Shown here piece after piece: positions 1 through 5,068 of a DNA stretch of 5,068 bases. The stretch spans positions 1-5,068 of the forward strand of contig CAIXHJ010000478.1 of the NCBI GenBank assembly GCA_903919165.1, written 5' to 3'. Source of the stretch: an uncultured Holophagaceae bacterium. Lineage in GTDB: Bacteria > Acidobacteriota > Holophagae > Holophagales > Holophagaceae. Each line of letters starts with the position of its first letter. Within the stretch, counting starts at the first letter, position 1. The notes beneath the pieces were generated by a model. That model was not told the origin of the DNA. It ran no database searches and saw only the letters and a list, made by a program, of their open reading frames with translations. The translations under genes were made by a program, and so were the position numbers.

Positions 1-1113
1 ATGCTGGACGAGGTGGACAAGATCGGCCGCGACATGCGCGGCGACCCCAGCGCCGCCCTGCTGGAGGTGCTCGATCCCGAACAGAATCACACCTTCCGGG
101 ACCACTACCTGAACGTGCCGCTGGACCTCTCCCAGGTCCTCTTCCTGGCCAACGCCAACGAGCTGGAACCCATCCACCCGGCCTTCAGGGACCGCATGGA
201 GGTCATCTACCTAAGCAGCTACACGCTGGAGGAAAAGATTGGCATCGCCGAGCGGCACCTGATCCCCAAGCAGCTGGAGAAGCACGGTGTCACGCGACAA
301 CAGGTTGCGATTCCGAAAAAGGCCCTGAAATCCCTCATCACGGGCTACACGCGGGAGGCCGGCCTGCGTCAATTGGAGCGCGAGATCGGCGCTGTCTGCC
401 GCAAGGTGGCCCGTCGGGTCGCGGAGAACAGCCTGAAGAAGAAATTCACCCTGAATGACGTCAGCATCCATGAGCTGCTGGGCCCCGTGAAGTTCCTCCA
501 GGACGAGCGCCTGAAGGCCCCCCGGGTGGGCGTGGTCACAGGGCTGGCCTGGACCGCGGTGGGTGGCGACGTGCTCTTCGTCGAGGCCCTCAAGATGCCG
601 GGCAAGGGTCTGCTCACGCTCACGGGCCAATTGGGTGATGTGATGAAGGAGAGTGCCCAGGCGGCGCTCAGCTACATCCGGAGCCGGGGCGAAGCCTTCC
701 AAATCGATCCCGAGGTGTTCCAGAAGCAGGATATTCACGTCCACTTCCCGGAGGGCGCCATCCCCAAAGACGGCCCCAGCGCGGGCCTCGCCATCGCCAC
801 TGTGCTTCTCTCAGTGCTGAAGGGGGTCCCCGTGCGGAACACCCTGGCCATGACGGGCGAGATCGACCTGCGCGGCGAAGCCCTGGCCATCGGCGGCCTC
901 AAGGAGAAATCCCTGGCGGCCCTCCGCGTGGGCATCAAGGACATCCTCATTCCTCACGCCAACCAGAAGGATCTCGAGGAAATTGACCCAGAGCTGCGCG
1001 AGCAGCTGCGCTTCCACCCCGTGAAGCATGTGGAAGAAGTCTTCGAGCATGCCCTGGTGGATTGGAAACGACCGGAGGTCACCCCAGTCGTCAAGTCCAA
1101 GCAGAAGCGCTAA
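1..1113 (+). CDS. lon: ATP-dependent protease Lon, C-terminal part (5' end outside window)
   Basis: Lon is a cytoplasmic, homohexameric AAA+ serine protease that unfolds and degrades misfolded and regulatory proteins. The visible 370 residues begin inside the AAA+ module at the Walker B segment (LDEVDK, D3/E4), so the ATG at position 1 is an internal Met and roughly 420 residues, including Walker A, lie upstream. In order I see sensor-1 Asn53 (NANE), the arginine finger R65 in DRMEVI, the alpha-helical subdomain with sensor-2 R123 in YTREAGLR, and the protease domain from about residue 175. The catalytic dyad is intact: Ser260 in PKDGPSAG and Lys303 in GGLKEK, spaced 43 residues apart as in E. 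coli Lon (S679/K722). The C-terminus is a short basic tail (VKSKQKR) before TAA. No strong intrinsic terminator follows the stop. The family assignment is secure; only the missing N-terminal half is unseen. Confidence 0.97.
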   Translation: MLDEVDKIGRDMRGDPSAALLEVLDPEQNHTFRDHYLNVPLDLSQVLFLANANELEPIHPAFRDRMEVIYLSSYTLEEKIGIAERHLIPKQLEKHGVTRQQVAIPKKALKSLITGYTREAGLRQLEREIGAVCRKVARRVAENSLKKKFTLNDVSIHELLGPVKFLQDERLKAPRVGVVTGLAWTAVGGDVLFVEALKMPGKGLLTLTGQLGDVMKESAQAALSYIRSRGEAFQIDPEVFQKQDIHVHFPEGAIPKDGPSAGLAIATVLLSVLKGVPVRNTLAMTGEIDLRGEALAIGGLKEKSLAALRVGIKDILIPHANQKDLEEIDPELREQLRFHPVKHVEEVFEHALVDWKRPEVTPVVKSKQKR

Positions 1114-1183
1114 TTGGCCGTTTAATCGCGGAATAATCCCAGCCAAAGTATTGTTCGGCGGGTGTGCGGAACCTATCCTTACC

Positions 1184-1190
1184 GAGGAGG
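1184..1190 (+). promoter_or_regulatory. Shine-Dalgarno sequence of the 125-aa gene
   Basis: GAGGAGG lies 5 nt before ATG 1196 and is a near-ideal anti-16S match. It is the main reason for starting the unknown gene here and for treating it as real. Confidence 0.75.
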
Positions 1191-1195
1191 GCGCC

Positions 1196-1573
1196 ATGCT
1201 GGTCGAAGCTTTCACATTGATCCTGCGGCTTCCATCCCTGGCCTTCGGACCCGCGATGCCGCCCAACGCCTTCGGCCCGCCCAGGGTCCTTCTCTGTGAC
1301 ATCCATGAGCTGGGCCGCCTCCAGGAACCACCTACTCCCCGGTGGCCCGTGACAGAGAACCCCTTCCTAGATCCCCGCACCCTGCGGCCTGCCCAGGAGA
1401 AGTTTCTGGTGAATCGCGCCGTGGATACGATCCTCTTCCTGGGGGTTGCCTATGCCGGGCGGGCCAATTGGGAGGTTCGCCCCTGGTCCGATCGGGTCTG
1501 GCAGGCCACGGGGGCTGCCGCTCCCCTCCTTATCCCGCCCCTGGCCCCGCCTCCGCTCACCACAGATCTCTGA
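1196..1573 (+). CDS. hypothetical protein, 125 aa, proline-rich
   Basis: I do not recognise this protein. The start is chosen because ATG 1196 is preceded by a strong Shine-Dalgarno GAGGAGG (1184-1190) at 5-nt spacing; the frame is open further upstream but that part overlaps lon. Third codon positions are mostly G or C, which supports real coding. The product has a hydrophobic N-terminus (about residues 1-20, no clear signal-peptidase site), many prolines, a central segment with ENPFLDPRTLRPAQEKF (about 54-70), a short hydrophobic patch (about 78-87, DTILFLGVAYAG), several Trp, and a Pro-rich C-terminal tail (PLAPPPL). No catalytic motif or Cys/His metal-site pattern is evident. It lies in the same direction between lon and ftsY, with gaps of 82 and 62 bp, so it may be its own unit or part of a loose operon. 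Function unknown. Confidence 0.72.
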   Translation: MLVEAFTLILRLPSLAFGPAMPPNAFGPPRVLLCDIHELGRLQEPPTPRWPVTENPFLDPRTLRPAQEKFLVNRAVDTILFLGVAYAGRANWEVRPWSDRVWQATGAAAPLLIPPLAPPPLTTDL

Positions 1574-1580
1574 GCTCTAC

Positions 1581-1596
1581 TGTTCCATGTGGAACA
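1581..1596. promoter_or_regulatory. 16-bp palindrome resembling a parS (ParB-binding) site
   Basis: TGTTCCATGTGGAACA has arms TGTTCCA and TGGAACA that are perfect reverse complements around a central TG. It sits in the 62-bp gap between the 125-aa gene and ftsY. It matches the widely conserved parS consensus TGTTTCACGTGAAACA at 13 of 16 positions. Two of the differences are symmetric (TTC to TCC in both arms), so palindromy is kept; the third changes the central CG to TG. Perfect arms around a 2-nt centre suit a dimeric DNA-binding protein better than an RNA hairpin, and no T-tract follows. It could equally be the operator of another dimeric regulator controlling ftsY-ribD. The palindrome is seen directly; the parS identity is inference. 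Confidence 0.45.
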
Positions 1597-1624
1597 TCCC
1601 ATGGGCTCGGTAGACTGGACCTTC

Positions 1625-1630
1625 GCGAGG
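1625..1630 (+). promoter_or_regulatory. Shine-Dalgarno sequence deciding the ftsY GTG start
   Basis: GCGAGG lies 5 nt before GTG 1636. A second in-frame GTG at 1630 overlaps this motif and would have no usable ribosome site, so 1636 is preferred. No in-frame ATG lies close to the conserved N-terminus. Confidence 0.6.
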
Positions 1631-1635
1631 TGTCC

Positions 1636-2547
1636 GTGGGTCTGCTCGGCGGCCTGATCAACCAGTTCAAGAAGGGTCTGAAGCGCACGCAGGAGCTGGT
1701 GCTGGCGCCCATGGGCCGGTTGCTTGGGTTGCGACGCCTGGACGAGGCCCAGCTGGAGGAGCTGGAGGACCTGCTCCTCCAGGCCGACCTGGGGGTGAAG
1801 GCGGTGAACCAGCTGATGGCGCGGCTCCGTACTGAACTGAAAGGCGACGCCGACATCGACCCGAAGCGCCTGCTCAAAGATGAGTTGCTGCGGATCCTGC
1901 ACCAGAGGCCCCCGCGGCCCTTCGAGGCCACAGGCACCCAGATCGTGCTGCTGGTGGGTGTCAACGGTGTGGGCAAAACCACCACCCTGGGCAAGCTGGC
2001 GGCACACCTCAAGGCGCGGGGGGAAGCCGTGCTGGTGGTGGCGGGCGACACTTTCCGCGCCGCGGCCATTGATCAGCTGGAGCTCTGGGGTAAGCGGGCG
2101 GGGGTGCCCGTCCTCCGGAATCAGATGGGCGGGGATCCAGCGGCCATTGCCTTTGATGGCGCCACGAGCGCCAAGGCCAAGGGTACGCCCTGGGTGCTCA
2201 TCGACACAGCGGGACGGCTGCACACCAAGGACCACCTCATGAAAGAACTGGACAAGATCCGGCGCAGCCTCCAGAAGGTGCTCCCCGAGGCGCCCCATCG
2301 GGTGCTGCTGGTGCTGGACGCCACCACTGGGCAGAACGGATTGGTGCAGGCCGAGGTCTTCGCCCGGACCGCTGGCGTCACCGACCTGGTGCTCACCAAG
2401 CTGGACGGCAGTGCCAAGGGAGGGGTGGTGGTACCCATCCTGGACCGGCTGAACCTCCCCATCGCCTTCGTCGGCGTGGGTGAGGGCATCGACGACCTCC
2501 TCCCCTTCGACGCGGAGGCCTTCGTGGAGGGGTTGTTGGATGCCTGA
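1636..2547 (+). CDS. ftsY: signal recognition particle receptor FtsY
   Basis: FtsY is the SRP-family GTPase that docks SRP-ribosome-nascent-chain complexes at the inner membrane and passes them to the Sec translocon. With the GTG start the product is 303 aa, the size of a minimal NG-domain FtsY without the long acidic A domain of E. coli. Residues 1-30 form a likely amphipathic membrane-targeting helix (INQFKKGLKRTQ), followed by the helical N domain (about 31-95) and the G domain. GTPase motifs are complete: P-loop GVNGVGKTT (108-116), DTFRAAA (138-144; the FRAAA form marks FtsY rather than Ffh), DTAGR (190-194), DATTGQNG (228-235), TKLDGSAKGG (254-263) and the closing GVGEGIDDL (280-288) with PFD. 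There is no Met-rich M domain, which also excludes Ffh. Its stop overlaps the ribD start by 8 bp. The frame is open upstream to 1342, but that stretch lies over the preceding gene and does not resemble FtsY. Confidence 0.96.
   Translation: MGLLGGLINQFKKGLKRTQELVLAPMGRLLGLRRLDEAQLEELEDLLLQADLGVKAVNQLMARLRTELKGDADIDPKRLLKDELLRILHQRPPRPFEATGTQIVLLVGVNGVGKTTTLGKLAAHLKARGEAVLVVAGDTFRAAAIDQLELWGKRAGVPVLRNQMGGDPAAIAFDGATSAKAKGTPWVLIDTAGRLHTKDHLMKELDKIRRSLQKVLPEAPHRVLLVLDATTGQNGLVQAEVFARTAGVTDLVLTKLDGSAKGGVVVPILDRLNLPIAFVGVGEGIDDLLPFDAEAFVEGLLDA
2526..2532 (+). promoter_or_regulatory. Shine-Dalgarno sequence of ribD, inside the ftsY 3' end
   Basis: GGAGGGG lies 7 nt before ATG 2540 and within the last codons of ftsY. 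It supports the longer RibD start at 2540 over the internal ATG at 2636, which has no such motif, and suggests translation coupled to ftsY. Confidence 0.65.
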
Positions 2548-3667
2548 TCTGGAACTCACACCCGAGGTCGCCTGGGCCCTGGCCACGGGCGGCCCCTGGC
2601 CAAATCCAGCAGAGCTGGAAGGCGACGCGCGTTTCATGGCTCTCGCGCTCCAGGAGGGGCTCAAGGGCGTTGGCTTTGCCAGCCCCAATCCTCCCGTGGG
2701 CTGTGTCCTGGTGCGGGAAGGGCGGGTCATTGGAGCCGGTGTCCATACCCGAGCCGGGGACCCCCACGGTGAGATCATGGCTTTGCGTGATGCCGAGGCC
2801 CGGGGGGAGGATCCCAAAGGTTCCGAGGCCTTCGTCACCCTCGAACCCTGCTGCCACCATGGCCGTACGGGCCCCTGCACCCTCGCCCTCATCCAGGGGG
2901 GCGTTGCCCGGGTGGTGGTGGGTGTCCGCGATCCGAACCCCCGGGTGGACGGCGGCGGTTTGGCCATCCTGCGAGCCCAGGGGATCGCCGTGAAGGAGGG
3001 TGTGTTGGGGGAGGCTTGTACCCGCTTTCATGCCCCCTTCTTCAAGTACATCCGCACGGGGCTGCCCTGGGTGACCCTCAAACTGGCCCTGGGGTCGGAC
3101 GGGTCCCTTGGGCCCGTCGGCCAGACCACCAAGGTGACCCCGCCCTACGTGCAGCGCCTGGCCCATGCCCTGCGACGGGCCTCGGAGGCCGTGGTCGTAG
3201 GCCGGCACACCATCGAGGTGGACGATCCCCAACTGACCGACCGCTGGCCCGCCCCATCGGCTCCGCACCGAAGTTTTTCCCGGGTGATCCTGGACGAGGA
3301 TGGACAGCTTCCCGCCATCGCCAGGGTTTGGGCTCCGGTGGCTGGCCAGCCGGTGTTCCGGGCCGTGACCGGGGATCCAGTGCCGCAGCGGGGCGTGGAG
3401 GATCTGCACCTGCCACCCGAGGGCCGAGGGTGCAGTTTGCGTCACCTGCTCTACGAACTCGCCGCCATGGGGGTGGGGCGTGTTCTCGTGGAGGGGGGTG
3501 GCACCTTGGCCGGCAGTTTCTTATCCCAGGGCCTGGTGGACGAGTTCCATCGATTCCAAAGTGACCTCCCGGCCCTCGGGCCAAGCTTGAATCTCCCCAT
3601 TCCCGCTGCCTGGCTCCTTCGGGCTTCCGCCCGCTGGCCCACAGGGCGCTGGGAAGTCTGGCGATAG
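2540..3667 (+). CDS. ribD: bifunctional diaminohydroxyphosphoribosylaminopyrimidine deaminase / aminouracil phosphate reductase RibD
   Basis: RibD carries out the second and third steps of riboflavin synthesis: zinc-dependent deamination of the GTP cyclohydrolase II product, then NADPH-dependent reduction of the ribosyl side chain. The product is 375 aa, close to E. coli RibD (367). The deaminase domain (about 29-150) shows SPNPPVG (48-54), H76-G77-E78 in DPHGE, and PCCHHGRTGPC (103-113), whose C104 and C113 with H76 are the expected zinc ligands. The usual HAE reads HGE here; the zinc His and proton-shuttle Glu are kept. The reductase domain (about 175-375) has WVTLKLA, VDDPQLTDR (227-235), RVILDEDG and VEGGGTLAGSFL (317-328). 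The usual SGESxWIT stretch is replaced by GQTTKVT, and the APKLLGG motif after LVDE is absent, so this half is divergent. Residues 1-28 form an N-terminal extension. The gene overlaps ftsY by 8 bp; no other rib gene or FMN riboswitch is present in the window. Confidence 0.93.
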   Translation: MPDLELTPEVAWALATGGPWPNPAELEGDARFMALALQEGLKGVGFASPNPPVGCVLVREGRVIGAGVHTRAGDPHGEIMALRDAEARGEDPKGSEAFVTLEPCCHHGRTGPCTLALIQGGVARVVVGVRDPNPRVDGGGLAILRAQGIAVKEGVLGEACTRFHAPFFKYIRTGLPWVTLKLALGSDGSLGPVGQTTKVTPPYVQRLAHALRRASEAVVVGRHTIEVDDPQLTDRWPAPSAPHRSFSRVILDEDGQLPAIARVWAPVAGQPVFRAVTGDPVPQRGVEDLHLPPEGRGCSLRHLLYELAAMGVGRVLVEGGGTLAGSFLSQGLVDEFHRFQSDLPALGPSLNLPIPAAWLLRASARWPTGRWEVWR

Positions 3668-3679
3668 GGTGCGAACCCT
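3666..3679. terminator. small hairpin between convergent stop codons; possible bidirectional terminator
   Basis: AGGGT-GCGA-ACCCT is a perfect 5-bp stem with a GNRA-type GCGA tetraloop on the plus strand. It spans the 11-bp gap and reaches into both stop codons (TAG of ribD at 3665-3667, TGA of the minus-strand gene at 3681-3679). The position suits a shared transcription end point, but the stem is short and no T-tract follows on either strand, so an intrinsic terminator is not established. Confidence 0.3.
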
Positions 3680-4872
3680 CAGCGGGCCCCCGCGGCGGCC
3701 TGGAAGCCCATCTCCAGATCGGCGATGAGGTCTGGCTGATCCTCGATACCCACGGAGAAGCGCAGCAGGCCGTCCGCGATGCCGAGGCGAGCCTTCACGT
3801 CAGGGGGGGTCTTCAGATGGCTCATACTGGCGGGGTGCTGGATGAGGCTTTCCACGCCCCCGAGGCTCACCCCCCGGGTGATGACCTCCAGAGCCTCGCA
3901 GAAGCGCTGACCCGCCAGGAACCCTGCCCGCAGCTCAAAGCTGATCATGGCCCCGAAGCCCAATTCCATCTGCCGTACGGCCACCTCATGGCCTGGGTGG
4001 CTGGGCAGACCCGGGTAGTCCACACGCGCCACGTGGGGCTGCCACAGTAGCCACTGGGCCAGGGCCTGGGCGTTGTCCGAGGCACGGCGTACGCGCAGGG
4101 CCAAGGTCTTCAGGCCCCGATGCAGAAGCCAGGCCGCCATGGGATCCAGGGTCGGACCCAAGATTTTGGAGAGGTGCCAGCAGGCCACCACATCTCCATC
4201 GCGGCCCGCAATGACCCCCGCCACCACATCCGAGTGCCCCGCCAGGTACTTGGTCGCCGAGGCCACGCTGAGGTCGATGCCGAAGGATAGGGGTTTCGTA
4301 TGGATGGGGCTGGGGAAGGTGTTGTCGGCCACGGTACGGATGCCAGCTCGCTTTCCGATGGCCGCTATGCCCGCCAGATCCGTCAGGACCAGGGTCGGGT
4401 TGGAAGGGGTTTCCACCCAGACCATGTGGGTTTCGGGCCGGATCGCTGCTTCCCATTCGCGCAGGTCGAGGGTGTCCTGCACCCAAGTGACCTTCAGTCC
4501 TCGCTCGGTTTCCCATCGGCGGATGAGTTGTTCCGTGCCCAAGTAAATGGCGGCAGGGGCCACCAGGTGGTCGCCGGGCTTCAGGAAGGCTTCGAAAACG
4601 AGGGCGATCGCCGCCATGCCGGAAGCTGTCACCAGGGCCCGTTCGGCTCCCTCAAGTTCCGCCAACACGGCCTCGACCTCACTGGCATTGGGATTGCCCC
4701 AGCGGGTATAGAAGGTTGGAGGCTCGATGCTGGCTGCGAACTCAGCGCCCTCGCGGTTTTCCATGAGCTGGAAGACCGAGGTCTGGAAGATGGGTGTGGT
4801 CACGGCCCGGGTCGGATTGAAGTGCTTCCCGGCGTGAATGGCGGTGGTGGTGGGTCCCCAGGGTTTGGGCAT
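3679..4872 (-). CDS. trans-sulfuration family PLP-dependent enzyme (cystathionine gamma-synthase / gamma-lyase type)
   Basis: This is a member of the Cys/Met-metabolism PLP family (fold type I), cytoplasmic and normally tetrameric, acting at the gamma carbon of homoserine- or cystathionine-type substrates. From ATG 4872 it is 397 aa, the usual family length. Visible motifs are YTRWGNP (55-61; Tyr/Arg contacting the PLP phosphate of the partner subunit), SGMAAI (84-89), Tyr110 as the likely ring-stacking residue, ETPSNPT (154-160), D183 in VADNTF (contacts pyridine N1), the PLP Schiff-base K208 in SATKYLAGHSD, SLGGVESLIQHPASM (336-350) and R371 in LLRFSVGIED (binds substrate carboxylate). The usual YGGT or YGCT reads YLGT, so it lacks the Cys typical of methionine gamma-lyase. 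Synthase, lyase and sulfhydrylase cannot be separated by eye. An in-frame GTG at 4890 is an alternative start; neither has a clear Shine-Dalgarno. It is convergent with ribD and downstream of a small membrane-protein gene. Confidence 0.92.
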   Translation of the reverse strand: MPKPWGPTTTAIHAGKHFNPTRAVTTPIFQTSVFQLMENREGAEFAASIEPPTFYTRWGNPNASEVEAVLAELEGAERALVTASGMAAIALVFEAFLKPGDHLVAPAAIYLGTEQLIRRWETERGLKVTWVQDTLDLREWEAAIRPETHMVWVETPSNPTLVLTDLAGIAAIGKRAGIRTVADNTFPSPIHTKPLSFGIDLSVASATKYLAGHSDVVAGVIAGRDGDVVACWHLSKILGPTLDPMAAWLLHRGLKTLALRVRRASDNAQALAQWLLWQPHVARVDYPGLPSHPGHEVAVRQMELGFGAMISFELRAGFLAGQRFCEALEVITRGVSLGGVESLIQHPASMSHLKTPPDVKARLGIADGLLRFSVGIEDQPDLIADLEMGFQAAAGAR

Positions 4873-4889
4873 AACAGAGATCGTAACCA

Positions 4890-4915
4890 CACCCCACGTC
4901 GCCGCGCGAGGGGTG
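4890..4915 (-). other. stem-loop upstream of the PLP enzyme gene
   Basis: On the minus strand, CACCCC pairs with GGGGTG (6 bp) and TCGC pairs with GCGA (4 bp, GCG loop), joined by a 3-nt CGT bulge on one side. It fills most of the gap between the stop of the small membrane-protein gene and the PLP enzyme start, and the alternative GTG start at 4890 lies at its base. No T-tract follows, so it is more likely an mRNA structure affecting translation or stability, or a protein-binding inverted repeat, than a classical terminator. In a GC-rich genome chance is possible. Confidence 0.35.
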
Positions 4916-4921
4916 CCGGGC

Positions 4922-5068
4922 CTATCGCTTCCAGAACACGATCGTCAGGGCCACCACGGCAAAGGCGAGGACCACGATGAGTCGCCAGACGGTGGGCCGC
5001 TCGTCTGGCACGTCATAGGTCCCGTGATCTTCCATGGCCGCGCGGGTGAGTTCGTCCTCGGGCGCCGG
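4922..5068 (-). CDS. small single-pass membrane protein, probably partial (5' end outside window)
   Basis: The minus strand is open from the window edge to TAG at 4924-4922, giving 48 residues. The visible part has an acidic N-terminal stretch (PAPEDELTRA), a Pro/Glu/Asp/Arg linker, and one strongly hydrophobic segment of about 17-19 residues (LIVVLAFAVVALTIVFW) ending in KR at the C-terminus. This is the layout of a tail-anchored or single-pass inner-membrane protein. Codon third positions are almost all G or C, which supports coding. An internal ATG at 5035 would give a 37-aa product, but it has no well-spaced Shine-Dalgarno, so the gene more likely begins beyond the window. It is co-directional with the PLP enzyme gene, 49 bp before its ATG, so they may share a transcript. 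I do not recognise the family. Confidence 0.65.
   Translation of the reverse strand, partial: PAPEDELTRAAMEDHGTYDVPDERPTVWRLIVVLAFAVVALTIVFWKR

Noticed and set aside
1114..1146. TTGGC ... GCCAA inverted repeat after the lon stop as a terminator
   Set aside because: The stem is only 5 bp with a 23-nt loop and no T-tract; chance is the simpler explanation.
1151..1179. Possible promoter TTGTTC-17 nt-TATCCT before the 125-aa gene
   Set aside because: It has only 3/6 and 4/6 matches to the sigma-70 boxes, and the implied start would fall within the Shine-Dalgarno sequence. Too weak to annotate.
811..1380. 189-aa minus-strand frame spanning the lon end and the 125-aa gene
   Set aside because: It lies mostly antisense to conserved Lon sequence, and the competing plus-strand gene has a strong Shine-Dalgarno.
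1598..1605. CCCATGGG palindrome next to the parS-like site
   Set aside because: It is an 8-bp palindrome expected by chance in GC-rich DNA and has no other support.
1342..1635. Upstream extension of the ftsY reading frame to an ATG at 1342
   Set aside because: It overlaps the 125-aa gene in another frame, gives Pro/Gly/Arg-rich sequence unlike FtsY, and GTG 1636 has a Shine-Dalgarno placed right before the conserved N-terminal helix.
1450..2967. 505-aa open frame on the minus strand opposite ftsY and ribD
   Set aside because: It is antisense to two clearly conserved proteins; high GC third positions suppress stops in this frame. The translation is low-complexity in Arg/Pro/Ser/Gly/His with no recognisable domain.
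2393..3445. 350-aa open frame on the minus strand opposite ribD
   Set aside because: It is a shadow of ribD codon bias, with Gly/Pro/Arg/His-rich composition and no motif.
4300..4980. 226-aa plus-strand frame opposite the PLP enzyme
   Set aside because: It is antisense to a conserved enzyme with intact active-site motifs, and its composition is typical of a shadow frame.

Overview
The window is a compact, GC-rich bacterial chromosomal segment of housekeeping character. No rRNA, tRNA, insertion sequence, phage gene or CRISPR array is visible. Protein families and base composition suggest a high-GC Gram-negative-type bacterium. Acidobacteriota (Holophagae/Geothrix-like) is my best guess, but it rests on general impression only and should be treated as low confidence.

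Layout, left to right. Positions 1-1113 (+) hold the C-terminal half of the ATP-dependent protease Lon; the gene begins upstream of the window. After an 82-bp gap, a short gene of unknown function (1196-1573, +, 125 aa) starts behind a strong Shine-Dalgarno sequence. A 62-bp gap follows, containing a near-perfect 16-bp palindrome (1581-1596) that resembles the ParB-binding site parS. Next come ftsY (1636-2547, +, GTG start), the signal-recognition-particle receptor GTPase, and ribD (2540-3667, +), the bifunctional riboflavin deaminase/reductase. Their reading frames overlap by 8 bp, so they are very probably co-transcribed. ribD converges on a minus-strand PLP enzyme of the cystathionine gamma-synthase/gamma-lyase family (3679-4872, -). 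The two stop codons are only 11 bp apart and lie across a small GNRA-loop hairpin. Upstream of the PLP gene on the minus strand is the 3' end of a small single-pass membrane protein gene (4922-5068), which probably runs off the window edge. A stem-loop sits in the gap between these two minus-strand genes.

The genes cover protein quality control (Lon), membrane protein targeting (FtsY), riboflavin synthesis (RibD) and sulfur amino acid metabolism (PLP enzyme). They do not form an obvious single pathway; ftsY-ribD is the only tightly coupled pair. I see no convincing new multi-gene system. The most interesting items are the parS-like palindrome, the unrecognised 125-aa protein, the divergent RibD reductase half and the two compact hairpins.
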